Assembly (NCBI GenBank): GCA_963989385.1
Contig: OZ022499.1
Coordinates: 52,813,757-52,877,756, forward strand
Direction: 5' to 3'
DNA: 64,000 nt
From: Ctena decussata
Lineage: Eukaryota; Mollusca; Bivalvia; Lucinida; Lucinidae
This document shows, piece by piece, positions 44,278 to 56,600 of the stretch; within the stretch, counting starts at the first letter, position 1; each line of letters begins with the position of its first letter. Both the position numbers and the translations under genes were made by a program. The notes beneath the pieces were generated by a model. The model was not told the origin of the DNA. It ran no database searches and was given only the letters and a program-made list of their open reading frames with translations.

Positions 44278-44571
44278 GAGAGGGGAGAGAGAGAATTGAT
44301 GGAGGACTTGTTTGCAAATTTACATCCTTTTCAACAGTATTTCAGTCACAGTCCTACCAGGAATATGGAAAGGTGATAATAGAAGGCTTTGGTTTTGAGA
44401 GCGGAATGTGGGCTTTGATTGTATTAATTCCTGATCATTGCCCATCTTTTTACTTTGGTGTGCAATGGATCCCCGTTTACAATTGAAAAGATCACCCTCT
44501 CCATCCTCCAGCGGGAATCAAACCTGGGACCACTAGATCAGCAAGCCAGCCCTTTACCCAATGAGCTATCG

Positions 44572-44654
<83 letters not shown>

Positions 44655-47600
44655 CATTTTCGCTTATAATGCAGCAACTTCACTGCTAGCTAATCGTTTC
44701 AGTTTGTTATTTTGTACCCAAACTAAATTCTTTCGCGAATCGTAAGAAAACTTCTATTCCCAGAGCCAACAGTCTTCTTCTTAAAACTAGTATTATTAAG
44801 GTGGTGGTAATCACTGATCTGTGGTGAATGCAAAACCCTGCATAAAATGCTGAAAGTTCAACATATGCAGATGCTTTCTTTTTGTTTTTCACAAATTAGA
44901 AACCCAAACTCGCCTGATTTGTTGATGTGGAAAGAAAAGAGGCAATATTCTGCGCAAACCTCTAAAAAATAACATTGTTATTGAAAATATATTTAGGTGG
45001 GATAATACTTCAATACCACAGTTTGTCACGGTTAAAGTTGGCTAATCACGGTCATTTGCAATGACGAAACAGTAATTTCAGTGATACCTCGCGATAAAAT
45101 ATTTCATGCATTTATACCACTGAGAGGGCAATGGGACTTAAAGCCAATACCTGTAGAATGCCCCAATGCCGAAAGTTTCGAGGCATTCTAGCGTATCCTA
45201 CCACCACCTTCTGAAATTTAACGCAAGAACAGGTTGTGTTATGTTTTATTATGATTCTGATGGTACTATAAATATTTGTAATCATCATCATATTAAATTT
45301 TGTAACCTTAATTTACCTCTCACGATATTTTTTTAAATGATTTTGTTAACCGGGCCCACCCCCTCCAACTCCTGCCCGACGTTAAAATGTAATTTCGCTA
45401 ATTTTCTTTTCTATTGCCTCGAGCTTTCATTACCTTTTCGTCATTATGGATGACGCTTTAAACAAAACAGACACTATTGTCTGATAAAAATTGGTATAGA
45501 ATTATCTGAAAAATTTGTTGGGTACTGAGTGACCAATTATTATTAACTTTAATATATAGTAAAATACACTGTACAGGACGAGGATCCCGCTCCTTGTTTC
45601 GCTTTTGTTTATATTTTAGTATCCGATGGAGGAGCAGAACAAATCGCTATTTTGAGGACAGATTTGTCAGGTTACAACAATTCTGACTACGCCTCTTCCC
45701 CACCCCCTCTCCCGCTCTCACGCACACGCGCGCTTTATTGCATGCATATTAGCCATTACACAGACTTTGCAAGAAAAAAATATAATGCTTTTCATAATGA
45801 TATATTTTCACGGGCTTTTCACCAGCCGTGGTGGAGCGTTTTATGACTAGTCTATATTTGAGTTTAATGTGCGCTGGCCTTATAAACTGAGAGCAACTGA
45901 TGAAATACTTATTCCTTTTCTTTAAGGGTGCAAAATACAGAATGAATATTTTGGGGTTTATTTAAGAAGTTAAAGCAAAAGCAATTAAATAAAAAAAATA
46001 ACCAAATAAAGTCATTTGGAAAAGGATTGTCACGCGAACTAGTAAGGCAATGCTTGTTACATGGTGACACGAACCGGCGAGCGTTATTTTCTCTCTGATA
46101 TGGACGTTTGTGAGACAGATTTAGTTAGACAGGTTCGATCCGAGATCCGCGCCAAGCTAAGTTTCTGCAAGAAGATCCTTACGCATCGTCTTTCTCCTTT
46201 GACGCTGGTGACGTCAGAATTCAACCTTGCTCACGTACATGACGTCACAGTATTTCTTATTAAGAAACAACGTATAAAAAGACAAGATTTTAAAAAAAAT
46301 CAGTAAGGATTCGTTAGTGTGAGCTGAACCTGACGGTATACATGTAATACTTGCAGTTATTTTTTTTCAAATCTTAACAAAAATAAGGATAAAGGAAAAG
46401 AAGGAGAAAACCTAAACCCAGGGTGTGCGCTGGGCCCCAGAAAACGAGCGACATCAAGTCGCCTTCCAGCTGAAGCCAAGCGACTTCAAAAGAAACAAGG
46501 CGAAGTTGGACGTTTGTAATTTTTTCATGTCCTGTTGGAGAAAAAACGCAAGACTGATAGTACAAGTTGTGACCTTGTCAGTAACTTTGTTCCCGGCCCA
46601 ATTCTAATAAAGTTGCACATCAGCGCAGACTGATCGTTGTTCATTCATGCACGTTTAATGTGAGCACAGAAGACTCCGATAAGACTGCGTGGACTTGCAG
46701 GCTGGTCTATGTCAGTTTTTTTTGCATACGCATCAAGTATCTTTCTTCCTGACACACCTGTACATATCTGCACGTGCCACCGATCGATTATCAGTGTCTA
46801 GCGGTGTCTTTGAAGTTTGCTTAGGATCAGTGTGTTGCGACACTGAATGTAGCATTGAAGTCTCCGACAGCTTGCGCATCTGCAGAGACTGTTCAGGGTG
46901 TATGTCTCGGCTAGATATTTCTCAGCAGCCATAGATATTGATGCGAAAAGACAAGATTCTGATAGCGCGGATACGCAGGCTGGTCCGAGTCTTGTTCCTC
47001 TATAGTATAACTTCCGCCGATCCATAGCTTGTTTGTACGGAAAAACTTTGATCAGAAGTCGCGATTTCGGTCGCGGCTCAATGCCGGTCTGATTTTCTCA
47101 AGTTCTATACCAGCACCGTACATAGCGCAGTCTTGTTCCGAGACAACTAGTTGTATATTCCATTAGGACAAGACTGCGCAGGCTGGTTTGGACGTTTGCA
47201 CATCCACAATGCCAAATGCGTGGAAGTGATCTCGCCACTTCGAAGGCTGCTTTTAAAAGGTACTTAACGGCGTGTGCATACGACGCAGATTAGCGTGCGC
47301 ACTCGCAAAGTCTGATGAAAACTAACTCGATGAACAATCTATTAAAGGAAGACTCTGATTAACTTTTGTTTCAGATGGCGTAAGGTCTTATTTTACCCGA
47401 CACATAGAAAATATTTTAGTCACAGCGGACAGTCGCTGCATGGGAAGTCCGGTGAACTCATGACCCGTACCACATAAAATGTATCTTATGGAACATGCGA
47501 AGAGTGCAGACTGATAAGCTTCTTCGGAAGTATTCGCTTTTCAAAGGGTAACGGTGACGCTCATATCACAAAGACCTTATTAGCGGTCAGGAAACACAAA

Positions 47601-50600
47601 TAGCATTACAATATTGCGCAGGCTGATACGAGTCTTTGCTATCAGCGTATGTCTCGGTTAAGATACCTTCTCCCGTCTCTCGGTTCAATCTGACACATTG
47701 AGCTGAGTTGCACGTGTCAGAGGCGGCGTCCTTTGATCTGAAGCTGAAATCAACAAGTGGGATTAGACAAACGTGTCTGACCTATTAACGAGCAATGGTT
47801 ACCGTCTTTAACCACTGCACTACCGGTTTTACGCTCGGTAATCGCGTTTGCATTTATCTAAATGCGTAACTCGCACATTTTTTTATGAGATTGTTCATTT
47901 GCCGGTTCATCCCGTAAACGATACTGAATATGTGACAACAACGATACTACGATTCGACGAGAATGAGTAAGTCTCGGGTAATGCATTTGCGAAAAGTGCA
48001 GCCCCGCGTCGGGGTTACACTGTTCGCAGAACTTTCGCAGTCATAAAATTCTATGAACAGTAATGTATAACATAACCTGATGCGCTGTCCTGCACTTGTC
48101 TACACGGCCAGCATTAACATTCTAAACTTCGAAGATTGCGACGATCATTATAAGTCTACTGTCATGAGATATCTACTCTGCTCGTTATCGCCAAATTTGA
48201 AAGATAAGAAAATTTAAACCATAATGTAAGAAATCAGTGAAGACCATGATCAGGTTGCGCTTTACACCTGCCGCCAAAGCAGATGGATAGATTAAGTCGG
48301 CAAAATGTAGCGGGATCTAAGCTCTTTCGCTCGTCACTTACTGGATTAATTGTTCTACCGTTGGCTTTGCCGAGGTGTTAATTTTACCGACTTGATGTCG
48401 GCAACACCTATCGAGATCAAAGCTCAATCAGGGTCGGTGAGGGGATTAACGCTGATAAATGACAGGGGACTTTGTTAATTGGCGTTGAAATTTGATATAC
48501 TGGCGCCAGTCATTTTGACGAATTATTGATCTTACGACCCAGAAAAACAGGGCGACTTGAACTTCGCTTTTCGGGAAACCTAGGGCGAAGTTTTGAGCCC
48601 CAAGGCGAAGTTATCGCCCAACTTCGCCTGCAACGCACACCCTGTAAACCTATTTATCAGACCGTTGCTAAGGATTTCCACATGTTACTAAGGAGCGACA
48701 ATAACCGTTAGCCACTTTATTATGTTGATTAACCATAATCCAGTGATATGAAACTGATATTACTTCAAGCAAATCAAAAGAGGGTTTCATGTAATCAAAA
48801 CGGTAGACAACCGCATTAAAAAAACGAAAGAAGTAGCCCATGCTATTGTAAAACTCGTTGCCATGGCAACGTGCATTATATAACAAAACAATGCCTGTAA
48901 CACGTATCCCAAATGACTGTACAATAATTTGTCAGCGTAAAACTAGTTTTGGACATGAGGCCAAAAACACCCCTTATCGACCCTAGGCCTTTGATATGGC
49001 TGGTTTGGGACTACTCAAGGAACATTTCTATGAAAGTTTTGTCAAAATATCTGCAGTGACGTAGCAATAAATGCAAATTTTCCATTTTCCCATTATAAGT
49101 CAATGGCAACTTTAAGTTGCCATAGCAACCAAACCAGGGCTCGGGAAATATTGAAAAATGAATCGGTCCAGCCGATGACGTCATCACCTAACTAATTTCC
49201 ATAGGGAAACTAATGACGAAAACTAATGACAATAAGCGAAGTCCTATGAATTAATCCCGATTTCCGTACAATGGTCGTACATTGTTGTGTTTGGTGGAGT
49301 TCTTGGTTTCACACATTTTAAGACGTTAAACTACGCATATAAAAGCAAATACAAGACTAGAACATGTTCGTAGGCAGAGCGGACGTGATAGAAAACATCA
49401 TACTTGATTGACAGGTGGACAGGGGAGACCACCTGATATGGCCGAAAGTATAATTACAGGGACCATAAGACTCGGGACGGATGCTCGGCGCCCCGTTACT
49501 GCGGTTATGAATTCGTTCCGCTGAGGTGCGGGAGCAACGTCGATATGAGAATTGAAATACCACTACGGGACAAGCAGTGTAGCTAGACTTTGTTTAGTGC
49601 CGTGTGCAAACCGTATGATCCGTGCGCGAACCGTTTGAAACGAAACTTCGGATGCACTTGCTAGTCCAAGCCTTCACATTTAGCCTTTAAATTGACAAAC
49701 TTCAAACAAGATAATCCCCGTCAATTATGCAATTAGACCTACACCTTTTGCTCAACAGTAGACTGAGCCATCAAAAGGTTAGTGGTCGTGAAGCGATAAT
49801 TACCTGTACAAGTGGCCGTGGTGACCTGAGACTGTAAATATTTATCCCATCTATGATATTAGGTGTTATTTTCCGACATGAAATTGGAGCATGCATTTTG
49901 ATTTCGAAAAATAGAGGGATTTTTGTAGTAAATTTACTCCATCGGGACCTAATTTTTCTTTCGAAAAATCCGATTTTTCGAATAATCGAAATTAGAATTT
50001 GCGGAAGTGTTTTTGCATAGAATTAATGGGCTTACGATCGGGACCATGTTTTTCGAAAAATTTAACTTCAGTAATAGCGCCCAAAGCTAATTACTTTCAC
50101 ATGTCCACTGTAAACTCGCGAGATTCTAGATAACGCAATGAACTTCGAGATCTCAGGAGGTAATTTGTTTATGACACAACTTGACTGGAGGCAATTATTG
50201 GATTAGTCATGCGTAATTAACGGATTGACATGTGAGCTAAGAAGAATCGGAGAAAATTTCCGAAGTATTGGACCAGTATGGGACCGATTTTTGGGGACTT
50301 TGGGCTGTTTCCAATCGGTCCCAATTTCTGAATTTCGGTCTGGGACCGATAGAATTCCGGTTTTCCCGAGCCCTGAACCAAACTGCTGGAGGAATTGCCA
50401 AGAAAAACAGTATTTTTATAGAGGGTAGTACCAAGATCCTTTCTGTGAAGTTTGAGCTTTATTGGTTGCATAGTTTCTGAGGAGATGATTTTTTAATATT
50501 TTTTCTATTTTTAACCATTCGGTTGCCATGGCAACCAGCCAAATTGTGCAATTAACATAAATTTCATGTGGCTGATACAGAACTACTCAAGGAACATTTC

Positions 50601-53600
50601 TGTAAAAGATTTGTCAAATTATCTGCAGAGAAATAGCAATAAATGCAAATTTTCAATTTTTCCCATACAAGTCAATGGAAACTTTAAGTTGCCATAGCAA
50701 CCAAAGTTCTGAAGCGATTTGGATAAAAAACAGTATTATTGGTTCCCCCTGCCTATAGATGCTATATATGAAATTTGGTAACAATGGGCCTTGTAGTTTC
50801 AGAGGAGATGTCGTTTGAAAATGTTGACGGACGGACGGACGACGGACGCCTGCCTATACTATAAGCTCACCTGTGAGCCTTCGGCTCAGGTGAGCTAAAA
50901 ATCTAGATCCATCAGTGTTATAATTCCAAATGTCTAGATCAGTCTTAAAAACCTTAAAGGTCTGTTTTAAAAATCCAAACATGTAGACCCTTTGCCAGAC
51001 AGCTCTACAGTTTTGGGGCTGTTATACAGACAAATCTATATTTTTGGGGTTACTTTGCAAGGTAAAAACTCCCTGTTTTATAAATGGTAAACATATCTGG
51101 GCAGAGGATGAACAATTCATATTCAACTTTATGTATCATTACATGCATGCTAGTATAAACATTTGACCAGGTCCAGCTTCGTCAAAATGTGTCTCTTATC
51201 AGAGCTCTAGATAAGAGAGAGTATTTAGTGATAATTAGGGATAATTTTTGTTAATTCTGCATAAAAAACGTATGTTGTGACCCCTCATGTGAACCACCTT
51301 AATGAGACTGTTCAGATGAGGGGTCACAACATTATGATTTCAATACAAAATAAGAAAATACTCCCTCAGTCATCTTCAAATACTCCCTCTTATCTGGAGC
51401 TCTGTTTGACCTAGGTCCAGCTTTGTCAAAATGTATCTCTTATGGAGAGGTGTTTGAAATTCAGGTGAATGAGTACACTTTGAAAGCAAATACAGTAAAA
51501 CCTGTGCTGGATGTCACCTCCGAAAAATGATTTCCCGTTCTTATAGCATCAATTGACTGTCCACAACTAGCTTACGTTACAAGTAAAGATGAACAAGTAT
51601 AATGAACAATTATCAACAAACTCTCTATCTATAAAACTCTACATTTATTGTACCTTCAGTATCCCCAGCAGTCTTAGTCTGTGCAGCTTTCCAGAGGGCA
51701 CTCTTTACAAATCTCTTCGAGGCATCAACATTTAATGATGGAGCTTTCTCTCTATCCTGGATTTCTTTCACTCTGTTCATGTAACTCCTGATTCTGTCCT
51801 GAAATTGGGATGAACCAAGTGCACAGAGACCAAAATGAAATTCCACAAAGTCTAACATGGCAAAAATATTATGGAACCCAAATATTGTTATCATTATTGT
51901 GTTATTGTCTAACATCCACAGTAAACAGCTATGGTCATGTTGGGACAGTCAGTTAACCTAACCACACTATTCCTGGGCAGGCTTAGACCTCGTAAGTGGT
52001 TAACCAGTACTAACAACACTTACTTCCACCAGTAACTGACAACTACCCTTCTTGTATCAGTGAAAGGTGAAATGAAAATAAGTGGCCCGACCAGGTATCG
52101 AAGCAAGGACCTCTGGCTTTTAAGTCAGATGCCCTACCGATTGTGCTACGCGGCCCGCAGAACCCAAATACGGTTATCATTTTTCTACAGTGCACCCTCT
52201 TTATAAGGACAGCATTCACTCCCGGTGACTCCAGTATCAAGGTAAAAGGGTACACTTTGAGCAGAAGCAACTATGCCTTTGGGGTCAGCCCATAAAGTTT
52301 GTTACCTGGACTGCCTATATTGATTCCATTTAAAACATATTTTCTCTCTTTTTTTCTGCATGGCATTTTTAAATACTTTGCTTTTTCTGAATCTTGCTGC
52401 TGCTGAGAAAACTGCTAGATTTTGTTGAAAATGATTGTTTTTCTCTAGTAAGTTATTTATTTTCTTTGCAAAAAAAAACATGTTACCTGAACTAAAAATT
52501 AATTCTGTCACATGTCCATAGGTGTGCAACTTTTCTTGTCATTTTCCATATCCATTTCTCTCTAGTCATGCGCTCTCATGGAGGTCTTGTAATGGCAAAT
52601 TATACCAAAATGCAGTGCAGCATGACGTAAGCTGCAAGCCAGTTTTTTGTGCAAAACCAAAAATAGCCTTAACTGGTGTGTGAAGCAGAGTTAGGAAACC
52701 CCTTGCAAAATGACTAATGTAGACATACCAGACCAGTATGCAGACACTATCACTTTACAGACACTTTTGTGTTTGGTGTCAAATAAAGGGTAAGATACTT
52801 TCTAAATTTTACTGACCTTGTAATTTCAAGGTTCATTTTTTTCTTCTTCTTCTTTTGTTGTGCTCTTTTATATTTTACATAGCTTCATTTTGAATTTGCA
52901 AGGCTTATGCAGATGCTGACTGTATCAAAATGGCAGTGTCTATTCTAGAGAGGGGGATGGGGGGATTCACCCACATTTCTGACAATTCCCCCCTAATTCT
53001 TAGCAGAAGGGGGGAATTATTTTCTTTGTTTTATTCATAGAAATAGATTCAAATGATATCTAAAAGCATTGTGTGTACTCACTGATACTAAATTATAGCT
53101 AAAACACTAGGTACAATTGTTTTTTTATGTAGTTTAAGCCAAATTGTACAGTTACAAGTGTGAGTGATACATTTTCTCTGTCGAGAATCCCCCCTATTTT
53201 TTCAATCCTAGAATAGACACTGACATGGATGCTACAGTTTGGCTGCAGCAAACAGACAAACTGAACAGCCATGTGTCAATACCAAATCAGATCAATCCAT
53301 CTTTTTGTTCACTATGTGTCTATAATTTTATTTTTTTGCAGCATATAAATGCAATCTCAGTTTGCTCTGATACTTTGGTGTCGGCATACTGGTATGATAG
53401 GCATGTTTCTGTAGCTGCTAATATTACCTTTTCCATTCTGTAGCATGCCTAGTGCATAAGTTAATATATGTTATATTTGAAAAATTGTATGCTCACCAAC
53501 TCCTGTTTGATTCCATGATCTTTTGGGTTCACTCCACAAACGTTCAGATACACTAAAATAGAAAAAGGAAGCAATGTAAAAGTAATTAATTCTGCTTTGT

Positions 53601-56600
53601 TTAATTAATGAAACTTCTATTTGTTTATATATATGATGTGCTTCTATTATAGATGTATTTTTAGTCTTCCAGATTTTGTATACTTGTATATAATACTTGC
53701 ATGCACTGTGATATATTTTTGTTTTAAATTCTCCTTAGTTTTATCTGTTTTGTTGATATACCTTTGTTTGTTGAAATAAAAGCCCTACAGGGCTTATGTT
53801 GTATGTTAACTATATTCGACAATAAAGAAATCTTTCTGTTCTGTTCTGTTCAATTCATTACAGGTATAATGACCCAGAAGAAGTTCATTGAACATTTTTG
53901 CTCATAAAATGTACTTTCTTTAAATCAGCACATGTTGATGAGGGAAAACAACCTTAGTCACACTGTTGGCAAAGCAAGCGACCTATACTACTGGGCTATA
54001 TAACAAGTTTCACAGCTGTTCAGTATTTTGATTCCATGGTATCCAATGACTGTAACTTGTGAGTGTATTACTCTCTAGACTTAGTATTTGCAGGCTGATC
54101 AAGTCAGCTGTCTGTGTGTCCCACTGGAAGCTACAGTGCAAATAAGGATGATCAGTAATTCTAACGCACTTACAAATATAACGTGACGTCAGATTGGATA
54201 ACGTCAAAAATTTGCGACAGTATATTCTGCGATATACTGTTGCAAACCCGACATCATTATAAAACATGGCTTCTCATTAGCTGACGTCTGGTTTTACGCT
54301 GCTGAAAGCACTTGCAATGGGTGCAAAGAAGTACACTTCGAAAGGTGAAAATGCAAACAAGTGCATTAGAATGGAAATAACTATATTGAAAATTGTCATT
54401 TGGGGAGGTAAATTGTCGGTTTTATGGTCGCAAATCAAGTTTTACGGCTCCCCTGGTGCGTCGCCGTAAAACAAAATTTCCGACCATAAAACTGACGATT
54501 TACCTACCCAAATGACAATTTTGAATACAGTTATCCCCTAAGGATGTGCTTTGTTAAACTGAATTTTGATTGGAACTGTATAATTATGGTTTTACTGAAC
54601 TTCGACTGTCAACATGCAGAGCTTCAGGTGTAAAATTATGGGTCAGATTGAAATATTTCTTTTCAGTCCCATCCTAAAATTTCTATGGATTCTCTGGTTT
54701 AGCTCATCACATAAGACCTTAGAACACGGACACTCAAGGAGTACAAGCCTTCAAGAGCATGATCCCAAGTTCAATTGAACTTTCTGTGAAATCAAAGTAA
54801 ACTAGAATTGTTTTTCTACGAAAAAACAGAATGTCTCCCCCCTTTTGGATGTCAAAAGGATCAGTCATTAAGACGCCAAGGGAAAAACAATATGTATCCC
54901 TACCCTGAAGCAGGGATTCATAATAAGTAAAAAGTATAAATGCAAGAGTTATAGTTGTTATGCTCTGCATGTCATGTAATGTTGACTGATATTCATATTT
55001 AGTTTTTGTCAAAAAATATAAATGCAAGAGTTACAGTGCTCTGCACGTCGTCTATTTATATGTTGACTGATATTTGTATGAAGTTTCATGAATATAGCTT
55101 AAACGGTTTTCAAGTTATAGAGCTTAGACGATTGAGACACGATTTTGTGAATGACAAAGTTCCAAGGGAAATAACTCAAATAGTATAAATGCTGTGCTCT
55201 GCAGGTTGTCTAGTGTTGACTGACATTTGTATGAAGTTTCGTGAATATAGCTTGTCCGGTTTTCAAGTAATAAAGCGATTGAGACACGATTTTGTGACTG
55301 AAAAAGGTCCAAGGGAAATTACTCAAAAAGTATAAATGCAAGAGTTATGGTTCTTGCACTATGCAATTCTTCTAATGTTGATTGATATTTGTATGAAGTT
55401 TCGTGAATATAGCTTGAATGGTTTTCAAGTTATAGAGCAGACATGACTGAGACATGATTTTGTGACTGACAAAGTTCTAAGGGTAAAAACTCAAATAGTA
55501 TAAATGCTAAAGTTATGGTTCTTGCATTCTGCATGTCGTCTGATGTTGATTGATATTTGTATGAACTTTCATGAATAAAGCTTGAATGGTTTTAAAGTTA
55601 TAGATGGACTCGACTGAGACGCAATTTTGTGATGGACAAAGTTCCAAGGGAAATAACTTAAAAAGTATAAACGCCAGAGTGCATTCTGCACGTCGTCTGA
55701 TGTTGATTGATATTTGTATCAAATTTCATGAATATAGCTTGAATGGTTTTAAAGTTATAGACGGACTCGACTGAGACGCAATTTTGTGATGGACAAAGTT
55801 CCAAGGGAAATTACTCAAAAAGTATAAATGCAAGAGTTACCATTTGTGCACTCTGCACATCGCCTCATGTTGACTGATATTTGTATGAAGTTTCGTGAAT
55901 AAAGCTTGAGCAGTTTTCAAGTTATAGAGCGGACACAATTGAAACACAATTTTGTGATGGACTAAGTGCCAAGGGAAATAACTCAAAAAGTATAAATGCC
56001 AGAGTTACCATTCTTGCACTCTGCATGTCGTCTCATGTTGATTGATATTTATATGAAGTGTCGCGAATATAGCTTGAGCGGTTTTCAAGTTATAGAACGG
56101 ACACGATTGAAACACAATTTTGTGATGGACTAAGTTCCAAGGGAAATAACTCAAAAAGTATAAATGCCAGAGTTACCATTCTTGCACTCTGCACGTCGTC
56201 TCATGTTGATTGATATTTACATGAAGTTTCGGGAATATAGCTTCAGCGGTTTTCAAGTTATAGAACGGACACAATTGAAACACAATTTTGTGATGGACTA
56301 AGTTCCAAGGGAAATAACTCAAAAAGTATAAACGCCAGAGTTACCATTCTTGCACTATGCACGTCGTCTCATGTTGATTGATATTTATATGAAGTTTCGC
56401 AAATATAGCTTGAGCGGTTTTCAAGTTATAGAACGGACACGATTGAAACACAATTTTGTGATGGACTAAGTTCCAAGGGAAATAACTCAAAAAGTATAAA
56501 CGCCAGAGTTACTATTCTTGCACTCTGCACTTCGTCTCATGTTGATTGATATTTATATGAAGTTTCGCGAATATAGCTTGAGCGGTTTTCAAGTTATAGA

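Larger units (their letters stand above)
43043..48989. mobile_element. 5.9-kb Spy-like DNA element between AAA and TTT, no duplication
   Basis: Termini GGCCTAGGTGCGATAAGCAT...TTTTGGCCTC and, inverted, GGCCTAGGGTCGATAAGGGG...TTTTGGCCTC, an imperfect repeat of about 35 bp. It sits in GCATAAA^TTTGATATG; the same sequence without insertion is present in neighbouring satellite units (about 42106, 42414, 42730). No coding frame longer than about 100 codons, so no transposase is visible. It contains a 2.2-kb insertion (46419-48644), GA microsatellites and a run of TTGCCATGGTAAC-bearing degenerate repeats (43180-43990). Confidence 0.75.
41449..50897 (-). mobile_element. HINE-like element (324-bp-satellite family) carrying two nested insertions
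   Basis: Minus orientation: 5' end at 50897 (TTAGCTCACCTGAGCCGAAG, hairpin, then GGACGGACGGACGACGG on the plus strand). The 3' end at 41449 is CCAGAGGACCATT on the plus strand, the inverse of the CTGG end at 31386. Removing insertions 43043-48989 and 49135-50375 leaves about 2,260 bp, close to the 2,226 bp of the copy at 29161-31386. The satellite units include TGCATAAATTTGATATG and CAATGGCAACTTTAAGTTGC. Lies wholly within C1D intron 4. Confidence 0.85.

Noticed and set aside
44175..44745. Arg/Glu-repeat protein
   Set aside because: Translation of (GA)n microsatellites.
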